This document shows, piece after piece, positions 41,576-49,833 of a stretch of DNA of 64,000 nt (positions within the stretch are counted from its first letter, which is position 1; the number at the start of each line of letters is the position of its first letter). This DNA comes from Roseibium algicola. GTDB taxonomy: Bacteria; Pseudomonadota; Alphaproteobacteria; Rhizobiales; Stappiaceae. The DNA lies in the NCBI RefSeq assembly GCF_001999245.1, contig NZ_CP019630.1, positions 2,782,501 through 2,846,500 on the forward strand, written 5' to 3'. A model generated the notes under the pieces. That model ran no database searches. It saw nothing but the letters and a program-made list of their open reading frames with translations, and was not told where the DNA came from. Both the position numbers and the translations under genes were made by a program.

Positions 41576-42628
41576 TCAGAACTGCCGCGCCCGATGGGCC
41601 AGTTCGACGCCGGGGCTGACCCGCATCAGCCGCATTTCTCCGAAGCTGCGGATCTCGCGTTTGCCAAGGTCTTCCAGGTGAAACTCATCCACCAGGAATT
41701 CCTTCATGGCATCCGGTGCAACGACGCACATGGGATTGGCGAATTCCTGCAGTCGTGCGGCAAGGTTCACTGCCGAGCCGAAGACGTCATAAACGTACTT
41801 CTGGATTCCGACGACGGAACCGACTGCCGATCCCGTACCCAGTCCGACACGCGCCCGCCACTTGTGTTGATGGCTCTGGTTTCGGCGCTCCAGGTAACGA
41901 ATGAAGCGGACGGCGCAGTTGGCAACAGCGCGCATGTGATCCGGTGAGGGCTCGGGCATGCCTGAAACGGCAAGATAGGCATCGCCGATGGTCTTTATGC
42001 GCTCACAACCGAATTGCTCGGCGATACGGTCGAATGCGGTAAAGATGTCGTTCAGTTCTCCAAGCGTCACCGTCGGGTCGTGCTCTGCGGAGAATTTCGT
42101 GAAGTCCACGAAGTCGAGCATGACCACGGAAACGCTCTCGTAAAGCTGCGGCGTGACGACACCGAAGGTCTTGAACTCCTCGTAGACCGAACGCGGCATC
42201 AGGTTGAGCAGCAAACGCTCGACACGTTCCTTCTCGCGTTCCAGTTCGCGCGTATTCCGCTCTACCATGGAGGAGTAACTGTCGATCATCGACTCCAGTT
42301 CGCGGATCCGCGTGATGTTCTGGCACTCAACGACGAGGAAGTCCTGTTCTTCAGCTGGCGAAACGGTCAGGGCGATAACCAGGGTCCGGCGCTTGAGCTT
42401 GACGGAGACTTCTCCGGAAAAGCGTCCCTGCTCTTTGATTGCTTCACGAAGCTGTTCGATGTCGATATCCGGCAGCAGATCGGCAAGCGTGGTGACGGCT
42501 TCCGGCTTGCCGAACCAATCGGAAAACGGAGCGTTCTGGAACAGGAACTGGAGGTCCTTGCTGTTGACGACGGCAATGCCGACCCCGATCGCACGCAAGA
42601 GCTGCTGGTTGATGGCGGTGATGCTCAT
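41576..42628 (-). CDS. class III adenylate/guanylate cyclase with PAS-like N-terminus
   Basis: A 350-residue cytosolic signalling enzyme. Residues 1-105 form a PAS-like domain (INQQLLRAIGVGIAVVNSKDL and LVVECQNITRI), residues about 107-145 a coiled coil (ESMIDSYSSMVERNTRELEREKERV in outline), and residues 163-330 the cyclase domain. The metal Asp residues are in MLDFVDF (D172) and KTIGDAYLAV (D216); the Lys before it fits ATP selection. The start overlaps the globin gene stop, so the pair is translationally coupled. Product cAMP is more likely than cGMP. Confidence 0.92.
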   Translation of the reverse strand: MSITAINQQLLRAIGVGIAVVNSKDLQFLFQNAPFSDWFGKPEAVTTLADLLPDIDIEQLREAIKEQGRFSGEVSVKLKRRTLVIALTVSPAEEQDFLVVECQNITRIRELESMIDSYSSMVERNTRELEREKERVERLLLNLMPRSVYEEFKTFGVVTPQLYESVSVVMLDFVDFTKFSAEHDPTVTLGELNDIFTAFDRIAEQFGCERIKTIGDAYLAVSGMPEPSPDHMRAVANCAVRFIRYLERRNQSHQHKWRARVGLGTGSAVGSVVGIQKYVYDVFGSAVNLAARLQEFANPMCVVAPDAMKEFLVDEFHLEDLGKREIRSFGEMRLMRVSPGVELAHRARQF

Positions 42629-42993
42629 GTCGCACCGGTCGAAAGGATGGCGGAACGTCGCGCTTCGATTGCCGACATCACGGACTTGATGTCTGCAGGG
42701 TCGAACTTGTGTTCCACCAGCGTCTCGCGCAGGAGACGTGCAACTTCGTCAAAGTCCTCGTTTTTCAGGTCAAGGGTGGCATGGGTCCGTCTCAGCCGCT
42801 CTTCCGAGTAGCTGACCGGCCCGCCCAACAGATAGGAGATAAACTTGGTCTGATGATCGATCAGGCGGGTCATGTCGACGTCGTCGAAAAAGTCACCGAT
42901 CTCGTCGGAATCGAGAACCTTGTCGTAAAAGGTCATTACGATGCGGCTCACCGACCCGAAGCCGCCGTACTTTTCAAACAATGTCGCAGGCAT
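42625..42993 (-). CDS. group 1-like truncated hemoglobin
   Basis: A 122-residue single-domain globin. FEKYGGFGSVSRIVMTFYDKVL contains the B-helix Phe-Tyr; HQTKFISYLLGGP is the conserved E-helix segment and RRTHATLDL carries the proximal His (F8). The heme pocket seems complete. It binds O2, NO or CO. The gene is the first of a two-gene operon with the cyclase, which overlaps it by 4 bases (ATGA). This suggests that the globin senses or protects a gas signal for the cyclase. Confidence 0.9.
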   Translation of the reverse strand: MPATLFEKYGGFGSVSRIVMTFYDKVLDSDEIGDFFDDVDMTRLIDHQTKFISYLLGGPVSYSEERLRRTHATLDLKNEDFDEVARLLRETLVEHKFDPADIKSVMSAIEARRSAILSTGAT

Positions 42994-43038
42994 GCCGCAG
43001 AACTCGATTTTCAGAATGAGATCAAGAATAAGAGAGTA

Positions 43039-43080
43039 GTCGACTATTCTGGCAATGCAAAGATTTTGTGTCGACTATTC
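43039..43080. repeat. 11-bp direct repeats upstream of the globin operon
   Basis: GTCGACTATTC occurs at 43039-43049 and 43070-43080, 31 bases apart (about three helical turns), 45-87 bases upstream of the globin start. The spacing places both copies on the same DNA face, as for cooperative regulator binding. Confidence 0.5.
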
Positions 43081-43255
43081 CTTTGCGTCATTCGTCAGCT
43101 TCCTCTGGGAAGCATGACGTATTTCTGTCGCCGGTTGCCTGTCAGATCGTAATTTCGTGCCTTGGATGTTTGCGAAAACCCGCTGCAGACAGCATCCGGT
43201 CGGTCGCCCGGCCGGATGTGCCGATGTTCTTCGGGGGGCGTTCCTTGTGAGCCGC

Positions 43256-43627
43256 CTATTTGGACAGGTCCTGAGCAAGCATGAGCGCGTTGCCATCCGG
43301 ATCGTAGAAGGTTGCGGTGCTGACCATGCCTTCGATGGTCTCCGTCGCTCCGTCGAATTTGACACCGGCCTCTTCCAGCGCACTGCGGGCACCTGCGATA
43401 TCGGCCACGCCGAAGACGGGAACCGTGTTTCCGGGCGTGGGTTCGGATTGTTCGCCCAGTCCCAGGGTCACGCCTTCGGTTCGGGTTGCCAACTCGCTCC
43501 AACCAGCTTCGTCCATATGATAGAGCAACTCGAATCCGAGTTTTTGCGCGTACCAGTCGGCACTTGCATGCCTGTCGCGAACGGAGAGGGCGAGAGTGAT
43601 CGTATTATCCAGAGAAACGACAGGCAT
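43256..43627 (-). CDS. VOC/glyoxalase superfamily protein
   Basis: A 123-residue one-unit VOC protein (VSLDNTITLALSVRDRHASADWY, then KLGFELLYHMDE, ending in FYDPDGNALMLAQDL). The last segment has the usual metal/edge strand, but the glutamate ligand is replaced by Gly-Asn-Ala-Leu-Met-Leu, so it may not bind metal. The family includes glyoxalases and resistance proteins. It is divergent from a small HxlR-like regulator with a palindrome between them, hinting at an inducible detoxification gene. Confidence 0.85.
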   Translation of the reverse strand: MPVVSLDNTITLALSVRDRHASADWYAQKLGFELLYHMDEAGWSELATRTEGVTLGLGEQSEPTPGNTVPVFGVADIAGARSALEEAGVKFDGATETIEGMVSTATFYDPDGNALMLAQDLSK

Positions 43628-43650
43628 GAGACTTTCCTATGTATCAAAAG

Positions 43651-43663
43651 TATAGTAGCTATA
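43651..43663. promoter_or_regulatory. short palindrome between VOC and HxlR-like genes
   Basis: TATAG-TAG-CTATA, 4 bases before the regulator start and 24 before the VOC start on the other strand. Candidate operator for the regulator. Confidence 0.4.
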
Positions 43664-43667
43664 AAAT

Positions 43668-44207
43668 ATGAATATGCAGCTTCTTGTCAACCTCACATCC
43701 AAAGCCTGGTCGCTGAAAATTCTGGCTCAGTTGCATGCAGGTGTTTCCGGTCGGCAAGCCCCGCTGATCGCGGCGACAGGGGCGAGTCGCAGTTCTTTTG
43801 CAGCAAGCCTTGAACATCTGTTCCAGCTTGGACTGCTGGAGCGGAACCCCGGCCACGGCCATCCCCTGCGGCCCGAGTTTCGGCTGACGGACAAAGGCAA
43901 GGCTGTTGCTGCCATGGCGAGCCGGATCGAGGAGATCGTTCCGAACGAGGATGCCTTTTCGGTACTGCGACGCAGCTGGACGGTGCCTATCCTGGCAGTA
44001 ACCGGGGCGCCAAGCCGGTTTTCGGCGATCAAGTCAGACCTCGGACCGGTGACGGACCGGGCCCTGTCGAAGTCCCTTGGTGTTCTGGAAGAGCAGGAGT
44101 GGCTGAGGCGGGACATCGACCTGTCACAGCGCACACCTTTCCCGATCTATCACGCCGTGAATGCGGGTTTGAAAATCAATCAGGCGATCGCTGCGGGCGC
44201 CCGTTGA
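43668..44207 (+). CDS. HxlR-like regulator with two winged-helix domains
   Basis: A 179-residue protein. Two similar HxlR-type domains are arranged in tandem. First: LTSKAWSLKILAQLHAGVS to FRLTDKGKAVAAM (residues about 7-85). Second: VLRRSWTVPILAVTGAPS to YHAVNAGLKI (about 100-172). Each has W-x-x-x-I-L followed by the HTH and wing. A normal HxlR is 110-130 residues and dimerises, so this looks like a fused dimer. It is divergent from the VOC gene. Confidence 0.75.
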   Translation: MNMQLLVNLTSKAWSLKILAQLHAGVSGRQAPLIAATGASRSSFAASLEHLFQLGLLERNPGHGHPLRPEFRLTDKGKAVAAMASRIEEIVPNEDAFSVLRRSWTVPILAVTGAPSRFSAIKSDLGPVTDRALSKSLGVLEEQEWLRRDIDLSQRTPFPIYHAVNAGLKINQAIAAGAR

Positions 44208-44427
44208 CCCGGATGTGAACCAAAGTTCTACCCTGTGGTTGTATTTTCTGGCCTCAAAATGAAGGTTTTCCGGCCGCAGTCCACCGCACAAGGCTTTGTC
44301 CAAAAACAATAATTTCGAAATCAATGAATCTGGGCGTGTAATGACGCATCATGACTCTTCTGGTTCATTGCAGTTTCCGGGTGTAGCGCTACGCTTGAGT
44401 GGTCGAGGCGAATCTTGCGAGGCAAGC

Positions 44428-44778
44428 ATGTCCCGGTCAGACGAAGAGAAATGCGGTCGCCTGATGCGCACCGCTTGCAGGAATGTCATCGGATTCTGGC
44501 AGCTTTTGCAGGAACCGGATGTTCACAGGCTCGATCATGTCAAACGCCTGCAGTATCGGGCCTACATGATCGGTTCCGCCCTCCATCTGGCAGACCTTGT
44601 GGTCAGGCACGAACACGCCCTGATCCATCTCCGCCGGGCGGTCGGGGAGCCCGAACTGGGCGAAGAAGCAAAACAGTTCCGCACCATGGTTCACGCGTTC
44701 GACGGTGATCATCAGGACGCACTGGATGCCAGGGCCCTGATTTTCAGTCAGGCCGTTCAGAGCGCGTTTGCGGATTAG
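44428..44778 (+). CDS. hypothetical helical protein
   Basis: A 116-residue protein with no recognised domain. Start ATG 44428 follows GAGGCAAGC. The sequence is helical and charged (CRNVIGFWQLLQEPDVHRLD, RLQYRAYMIGSALHLADL), with three His in one helix (HEHALIH). Codon use is like the neighbours; the opposite-strand frame is less convincing. The gene is convergent with phnN. Confidence 0.5.
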   Translation: MSRSDEEKCGRLMRTACRNVIGFWQLLQEPDVHRLDHVKRLQYRAYMIGSALHLADLVVRHEHALIHLRRAVGEPELGEEAKQFRTMVHAFDGDHQDALDARALIFSQAVQSAFAD

Positions 44779-44796
44779 AGACGGGTACGGTTGAGG

Positions 44797-45354
44797 TCAA
44801 AGGCCGAGTGCGGCGACCATCCTGTCGACCGCATCCTCCACCGTGCCGGTGTTTTCGATGCGGATCAGATTGGCGACGTTTTCCGGTTCAAGGTCGGCAC
44901 GGCGCAGCCGTTCCTCTATTTCCTGTCTGCTTTCGCGGCCACGTGCGGCGAGGCGTTCGGCAAGGACTTCGACCGGCGCGGTGATCAGCAGAACGCTGGC
45001 GTTTCGGTACTTGTCCTCTGCGTGCTTCAATACCTTGCGCGAGCCATTGGCAATCACGGTTGCGCCCGCTTCGATTGCCCGGTCGTAGCTTTGCGGGATG
45101 ACGTAGCCGAGCCCGTGGGCCTCCCAGCACAGGGCAATCTTTCCGGCAGCTTTCAGCTGATCGAATTCGGCGCGCGAAAGCGTGTCGTGATCCTCAGCCT
45201 CGACATCAGCCTGCCGGGTGATCGCTCTCCGGGCGAAGCTGACGTCCGTCCGGCCCGCCAGACGGGCCTTGAGCGCGGCCATCAATGTGTCCTTGCCGGC
45301 TCCGCTCGGGCCGACCACGAGCACCATGCGGCCGGGGCCGAGTTTTTCTGTCAT
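44797..45354 (-). CDS. phnN: ribose 1,5-bisphosphate phosphokinase PhnN
   Basis: A 185-residue kinase converting ribose 1,5-bisphosphate to PRPP. P-loop GPSGAGKDT (residues about 15-23) follows MVLVV; the guanylate-kinase-like fold continues with ARRAITRQADVEAEDH. It completes the last step of phosphonate carbon recovery. The ATG at 45354 is 13 bases after phnM ends. Last gene of the DUF1045-phnM-phnN segment. Confidence 0.95.
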   Translation of the reverse strand: MTEKLGPGRMVLVVGPSGAGKDTLMAALKARLAGRTDVSFARRAITRQADVEAEDHDTLSRAEFDQLKAAGKIALCWEAHGLGYVIPQSYDRAIEAGATVIANGSRKVLKHAEDKYRNASVLLITAPVEVLAERLAARGRESRQEIEERLRRADLEPENVANLIRIENTGTVEDAVDRMVAALGL

Positions 45355-45367
45355 GTCTGATGCAGCC

Positions 45368-46513
45368 TCAGGCAACCCGTTTGCCCTCGCGCCAGACGCC
45401 GCGCACGATCGGGATGTCACCAACCATTTTCACCTGGATGAGATCGGCCCTGAGGCCGGGTTCCAGGGTGCCCCGGTCTTGCAGGCCAATGGCCTTCGCG
45501 GGCGTCGCCGTGACCATGGCGACTGCCTGTGGCAGGGCAATCGCCTCGACCTCTGCTGCCAGCTGGAACGCAGCCTGCAGCAGCGAAATCGGCACATAGT
45601 CAGAGGAGAGCACATCCAGAACGCCCGCTTCGGCAAGCGCCTTCGCCGAGATATTGCCGGAATGGGATCCGCCGCGCACGACGTTCGGCGCCCCCATCAG
45701 AACAGCCATACCGGCTTCGTGAGATGCCTTGGCGGCTTCCAGCGTGGTCGGAAACTCGGCGATTTTCGTCTGCAGTGAAATCGCTTCGTCCACATGGGCG
45801 GTGGTGGCGTCGTCGTGGCTGGCGATGGCGATGCCGCGCGATTGGGCGATGGCCGAGAGATGCTTGCGGTTTTCAGGAGCAAGACTGCTGGCGCGCGCCT
45901 GGCGCTTGCGGATGAAATCGTCCATCTGGGCGTCGGTGAAGCCCTTCTTGCCCTGATAATAGATCTTGTAGGCATCCATCGACACGAACTGGCGCTGGCC
46001 GGGGGTGTGGTCCATCAGCGAGATCAGGCGGATGCTGTCGTCGTCCTCGAACACCTTGAAGGCGCTGAGCACGTCGGGTGCAGACACTTCGCAGCGCAGG
46101 TGGATGAAATGGTCTGCGCGCAGGCGGTTTTCCCGCTGGCCGGTTTCAATGGCATCCGCAAGCGCGCGCATATCCGAATAGCCAAGGTCCGCGTCTTCAT
46201 CCATGCCGACGCGCAGCGCGTCGAACACGGTGGTGATGCCGGAACACGCGATCTGGGCGTCGTGGGCCTGCACGGCGGAAACCGGGCTCCAGCGCACCTT
46301 GGGACGCGGCGCATAGTGGGTTTCCAGGTGGTCGGTGTGCAGTTCGACCAGGCCTGGCAGCAGGTAGTCGCCTTCGCAATCATGCCCGTCGACCTCGGTC
46401 GGTGACCCGATGCCGGAAATCAGACCGGCATCATCGACCGTCAGGGAACCGTCGAACACTTCGCCTGCGAGAACCAGACTGGCATTCTTGAAGACTTTGG
46501 GATGCTTGCTCAT
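45368..46513 (-). CDS. phnM: alpha-D-ribose 1-methylphosphonate 5-triphosphate diphosphatase PhnM
   Basis: A 381-residue amidohydrolase-fold enzyme that removes pyrophosphate from the triphosphate intermediate. LPGLVELHTDHLETHYAPRP contains the metal His residues of strand 1 (residues about 48-67); later ASHDDAT and the PNVVRGGSHSGN segment are phnM-specific. Start 46513 overlaps the DUF1045 stop. It acts in the cytosol between PhnI/G/H/L and PhnJ. Confidence 0.96.
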   Translation of the reverse strand: MSKHPKVFKNASLVLAGEVFDGSLTVDDAGLISGIGSPTEVDGHDCEGDYLLPGLVELHTDHLETHYAPRPKVRWSPVSAVQAHDAQIACSGITTVFDALRVGMDEDADLGYSDMRALADAIETGQRENRLRADHFIHLRCEVSAPDVLSAFKVFEDDDSIRLISLMDHTPGQRQFVSMDAYKIYYQGKKGFTDAQMDDFIRKRQARASSLAPENRKHLSAIAQSRGIAIASHDDATTAHVDEAISLQTKIAEFPTTLEAAKASHEAGMAVLMGAPNVVRGGSHSGNISAKALAEAGVLDVLSSDYVPISLLQAAFQLAAEVEAIALPQAVAMVTATPAKAIGLQDRGTLEPGLRADLIQVKMVGDIPIVRGVWREGKRVA

Positions 46514-47259
46514 GCAGATTCCTCTTGGGAAAGACGCTCGGCCTGGCTGAGCGCGTCGGCGGGAGCGACGCTGCCGGTCAGCTGAAAGACGGTATGGACC
46601 TGGAAAGGCGCGCCGCGTTCGGCTTCGGTGTAGAGCGCAACGTGGCGGCACAGCCGCTTCTTGCCGATGACATCCGCAAAGTGGTCCTGGGCGGCATTTG
46701 CCATCCGCTCCATGTCGCTGTCGTCTTCCAGTTTGTTGGAAAGGGTCAGGTGGAAGCGGAATTCATCGAAGATATAGGGATAGCCCCACCTGACGAGATA
46801 GGTGTCATGCCTTTCCGACAGTCCGCTCTTGCGGCGGCGCTCAAGATCCGCCTCGGACAGTGGTGCGCGGAACGGCTCGAAGCGACGCACGCACAGGCCG
46901 GCGAAGGCGCGCAGGGCCGGCTCTTCTGCCTCAGGGGTCAGCGCCAGAAAGCGGCCAAGCCTGTTCACGCCGAGCGCTTCTATCTCGTAAGGGGCGATTT
47001 CCGCCGCAAAGGCTGCGCAGGCGTCCAGTAGCGCTGCCTCGGTCTGATCGGCTGCAAGCGAAAACGGGGCTTTCAAAGTCCCGTGAAATCCATAGCGCCG
47101 GGGGTCGGTCGTCACCTCCTGGAAACGTGCCGATGTCATGCCGGGCAGCTCCGGTTGCGGAAGGGCCGTGCCGGAAAAGGGATCGCGCCCGAGCCAGGAA
47201 TTTCCGAGCTGCATCAGGCGGTCGTCGGCATCGGCGGCGAAATAGAGGGCGTAGCGCAT
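46510..47259 (-). CDS. DUF1045 2H-phosphoesterase-like protein of phn operons
   Basis: A 249-residue protein with two H-x-T/S-x motifs, FHGTLKAPF (about residues 62-70) and FHLTLSNKL (about 188-196), the mark of the 2H phosphoesterase fold. It occurs regularly in C-P lyase operons, where it is proposed to open the cyclic ribose phosphate (PhnP-like role). phnP itself is absent from this window, which agrees. It overlaps phnM by 4 bases. The start has a weak SD. Confidence 0.87.
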   Translation of the reverse strand: MRYALYFAADADDRLMQLGNSWLGRDPFSGTALPQPELPGMTSARFQEVTTDPRRYGFHGTLKAPFSLAADQTEAALLDACAAFAAEIAPYEIEALGVNRLGRFLALTPEAEEPALRAFAGLCVRRFEPFRAPLSEADLERRRKSGLSERHDTYLVRWGYPYIFDEFRFHLTLSNKLEDDSDMERMANAAQDHFADVIGKKRLCRHVALYTEAERGAPFQVHTVFQLTGSVAPADALSQAERLSQEESA

Positions 47260-47350
47260 GAAGAAAATCGCGATTTTGAAATGTGGTTTGGCCGGGATGT
47301 GGCAGGGCCACATCCTTCAACTTTCTGAGGGAGTGACCTAAAGGCGGGCG

Positions 47351-47368
47351 GTGACTTTTCTGTGACAG
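47351..47368 (-). promoter_or_regulatory. Pho-box-like direct repeat
   Basis: On the minus strand CTGTCACAGAAAAGTCAC: two 7-mers (CTGTCAC, AAGTCAC) 11 bases apart, fitting the PhoB site architecture at 5 of 7 positions in the second half. It lies 92-109 bases before the DUF1045 start. It is embedded in a GGGCGG/CCGCCC inverted repeat that could also act as a terminator of phnL. Confidence 0.55.
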
Positions 47369-47405
47369 TTTCCGCCCGTCTGCAAGCCTTTCCTCATCTC
47401 GTGGC

Positions 47406-48110
47406 TCAGGCGGCTGCCTCCGCGCTGAAACCGGTCACGTCGATGATGCGGTCGGCGATCTGTTCCCGGACGTCCTGGTCGTGCAGAATGCCCACCATGG
47501 CAACGCCCTGGGTTTTCTTTTCTTCCACCAGACGGACGACCACGGCCCGGTTGGCAGCGTCGAGAGAGGCGGTTGGCTCATCCAGCAGCAGGATCGGATA
47601 ATGGGCAATGACCCCCCTGGCGATGTTCACGCGCTGCTGCTCGCCGCCGGAGAACGTGGCGGGCGGCAGGGTCCACAGGCGTTCGGGCACATTCAGCCGC
47701 GACAGCAGGGAGCGGGCCTTGTCGACGCCCTCCTCCTCGCTGGTGCCCTGGGCGATAAGCGGCTCGGCGACGACGTCTTCGGCCGAAACACGCGGGATGG
47801 TGCGCAGGAACTGGCTGACATAGCCGATCGTGTCTTCACGCAGGCGCAGGACCTTGCGCGGCTCGGCGCCGGCAATGTTGACGATTTCATCGCCGACGGT
47901 CACAAGGATCTGACCCTCGTCACAGCGGTAGTTGCCGTAGATCATCTTGAGGATCGAACTCTTGCCGGCACCGGAAGGGCCGCCAAGGACGACACATTCG
48001 CCGGAATTCACCGAGAATTCGACTTTCTCGACCACAGGAATGACGGTTCCGCCCTGCAGGTGCATGGTGAAGGACTTGCCGACGTTGTTGAGATAGAGGC
48101 GTACGGGCAT
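47406..48110 (-). CDS. phnL: phosphonate C-P lyase ABC-type protein PhnL
   Basis: A 234-residue ATP-binding protein. Walker A is GGPSGAGKSS, the signature is FSGGEQQRVNIARG and Walker B LLLDEPTAS. PhnL belongs to the C-P lyase complex rather than to a transporter. I chose ATG 48110 (MPVRLYL) because GAGG lies 6 bases ahead; ATG 48122 overlaps phnK by 4 bases and is an alternative. It helps in the nucleobase exchange step with PhnGHI. Confidence 0.95.
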   Translation of the reverse strand: MPVRLYLNNVGKSFTMHLQGGTVIPVVEKVEFSVNSGECVVLGGPSGAGKSSILKMIYGNYRCDEGQILVTVGDEIVNIAGAEPRKVLRLREDTIGYVSQFLRTIPRVSAEDVVAEPLIAQGTSEEEGVDKARSLLSRLNVPERLWTLPPATFSGGEQQRVNIARGVIAHYPILLLDEPTASLDAANRAVVVRLVEEKKTQGVAMVGILHDQDVREQIADRIIDVTGFSAEAAA

Positions 48111-48118
48111 TTCGGTCC

Positions 48119-48907
48119 TCATACCTGGAGAATGGAAGAAACAAGCAGCTGGGTATAGGGCTCGCGCGGATCGTCGAGCACCTGGTCCGTCAGGCCGCTT
48201 TCGATGACGTTGCCGTGGCGCATCACCATGATCCGGTGCGACAGCAGCCGGGCGACCGCAAGGTCGTGGGTGACGATGACCACGGAAAGTCCGAGATCGG
48301 CCACCAGTCGGCGCAAGAGGTCGAGAAGACGTGCCTGCACGGAAACGTCCAGACCGCCTGTTGGCTCGTCCATGAAGACCAGCCTTGGTCTCGTGACGAG
48401 GTTGCGGGCGATCTGCAGGCGCTGGCGCATGCCGCCGGAGAAGGAGCGCGGATCGTCGTCGATCCGGTCGCTGTCGATTTCCACCCGGCCCAACCAGTCG
48501 TCGGCGGTGGAGCGGATGTTGCCATAGTGGCGCTCGCCAACCGCCATCAGCCTTTCGCCGACGTTGGCGCCTGCGGAAACGTTCATGCGCAGGCCGTCCG
48601 CAGCATTCTGGTGCACGAACCCCCAGTCGGTGCGCATCAGCAGGCGGCGCTCGGCCTCGGTCAGCTGATAGAGGTTGCGCATGGTGCCGTCACGCATGCG
48701 GTATTCGATCGCTCCCGCCGTCGGCGCGAGCCGTGTCGACAGGCAGTTGAGCAATGTGGTCTTGCCGGAGCCGCTTTCGCCGACGATGGCCAGCACTTCG
48801 CCGGGCCAGAGATCGAAGGAGACATCGGCGCAGCCGATGCGGTCGCCATAGTAGCGTGTGACGTTATGAACCTGCAGCAGCGGGTCCGCGGAGGGAAAGG
48901 CGTTCAT
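48119..48907 (-). CDS. phnK: phosphonate C-P lyase ABC-type protein PhnK
   Basis: A 262-residue ABC ATPase of the C-P lyase core. Walker A GESGSGKTT, signature FSGGMRQRLQIARN, Walker B LVFMDEPTGG. VHQNAADGLRM after the Q-loop is PhnK-specific. It docks on PhnJ and couples ATP hydrolysis to opening of the complex. Its start overlaps the phnJ stop by ATGA. Confidence 0.97.
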   Translation of the reverse strand: MNAFPSADPLLQVHNVTRYYGDRIGCADVSFDLWPGEVLAIVGESGSGKTTLLNCLSTRLAPTAGAIEYRMRDGTMRNLYQLTEAERRLLMRTDWGFVHQNAADGLRMNVSAGANVGERLMAVGERHYGNIRSTADDWLGRVEIDSDRIDDDPRSFSGGMRQRLQIARNLVTRPRLVFMDEPTGGLDVSVQARLLDLLRRLVADLGLSVVIVTHDLAVARLLSHRIMVMRHGNVIESGLTDQVLDDPREPYTQLLVSSILQV

Positions 48908-49833
48908 CGGGCGGCCTCCTCTGCCTGGGTGGCGCCGAACTGGTGTGCCGCCGGATCGGCCGCCATCGGGCCGAGGTGGCCGTCCGCGCGCCGTTCCTCG
49001 CAATAGTCGCTGTCGGAGCAGACGAACATGCGCCCGCCCTTGTCATCCAGGATCACCTCGTCGAGATAGACATTCTCCGCGCCGCACAGGCCGCAGGGCT
49101 TGTCGAATTTCTGCACCTCGAAAGGATAGTCCTCAAAGTCGAGGCTCTTCACCTTGGTGTAGGGCGGAATGGCGTAGATGCGTTTCTCACGCCCGGCACC
49201 GTAAAGCTGAAGCGCCGCCATCTGCTCGATCTTCGGGTTGTCGAACTTCGGCGTCGGCGAAGGATCCATCACGTAGCGGTCGTTGACCTTCACCGGATAG
49301 GCGTAGGTAGTGGCGATATGGCCGTTCTTGGCGATGTCCTCGTAAAGCTTCACATGCATGAGGCCGTAATCCTCGAGCGCATGCATCTTCCGGGTCTCGG
49401 TTTCGCGTGGCTCCAGGAAACGCAGGGGCTCGGGAATGGGCACCTGGAAGACGATGATCTGGTCTTCGCGCAGGGCCTTTTCCGGAATCCGGTGGCGGGT
49501 CTGGATGACGCTTGCCTCCGACGTCTCGTAGGTCGTGCGCACGCCGGCGGTCTTTTCGAAGAAACCGCGCAGGGAAACCGCGTTGGTGGTGTCGTCGGAG
49601 CCCTGGTCGATCATCTTCAGGCAATCGTCCTTGCCCAGAATTGCCGCCGTGACCTGCACCCCGCCGGTGCCCCAGCCATAGGGCATCGGCATTTCGCGCG
49701 AGGCGAAAGGCACCTGGTAACCCGGTATCGCGATGCCCTTCAGGATTGCCCGGCGGATCATGCGCTTGGTCTGCTCATCCAGATAGGCGAAGTTGTATTC
49801 GCCCTGTTCGAAAATCTGAGCCGTGTCGTTCAT
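48904..49833 (-). CDS. phnJ: alpha-D-ribose 1-methylphosphonate 5-phosphate C-P lyase PhnJ
   Basis: A 309-residue radical SAM enzyme that breaks the C-P bond and releases methane (or the matching alkane) and the cyclic ribose phosphate. The cluster motif CGLC followed after 21 residues by CSDSDYC (C-x2-C-x21-C-x5-C) is complete, and GIAIPGYQVPFASREMPMP is conserved near the N-terminus. It works with PhnG, H, I and K in the cytosol. Its start overlaps fosX. Confidence 0.98.
   Translation of the reverse strand: MNDTAQIFEQGEYNFAYLDEQTKRMIRRAILKGIAIPGYQVPFASREMPMPYGWGTGGVQVTAAILGKDDCLKMIDQGSDDTTNAVSLRGFFEKTAGVRTTYETSEASVIQTRHRIPEKALREDQIIVFQVPIPEPLRFLEPRETETRKMHALEDYGLMHVKLYEDIAKNGHIATTYAYPVKVNDRYVMDPSPTPKFDNPKIEQMAALQLYGAGREKRIYAIPPYTKVKSLDFEDYPFEVQKFDKPCGLCGAENVYLDEVILDDKGGRMFVCSDSDYCEERRADGHLGPMAADPAAHQFGATQAEEAAR

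Noticed and set aside
44437-44712. Open frame of 91 codons on the minus strand opposite the 44428-44778 gene
   Set aside because: Start signal and codon use are better on the plus strand; kept only as a doubt about that gene.
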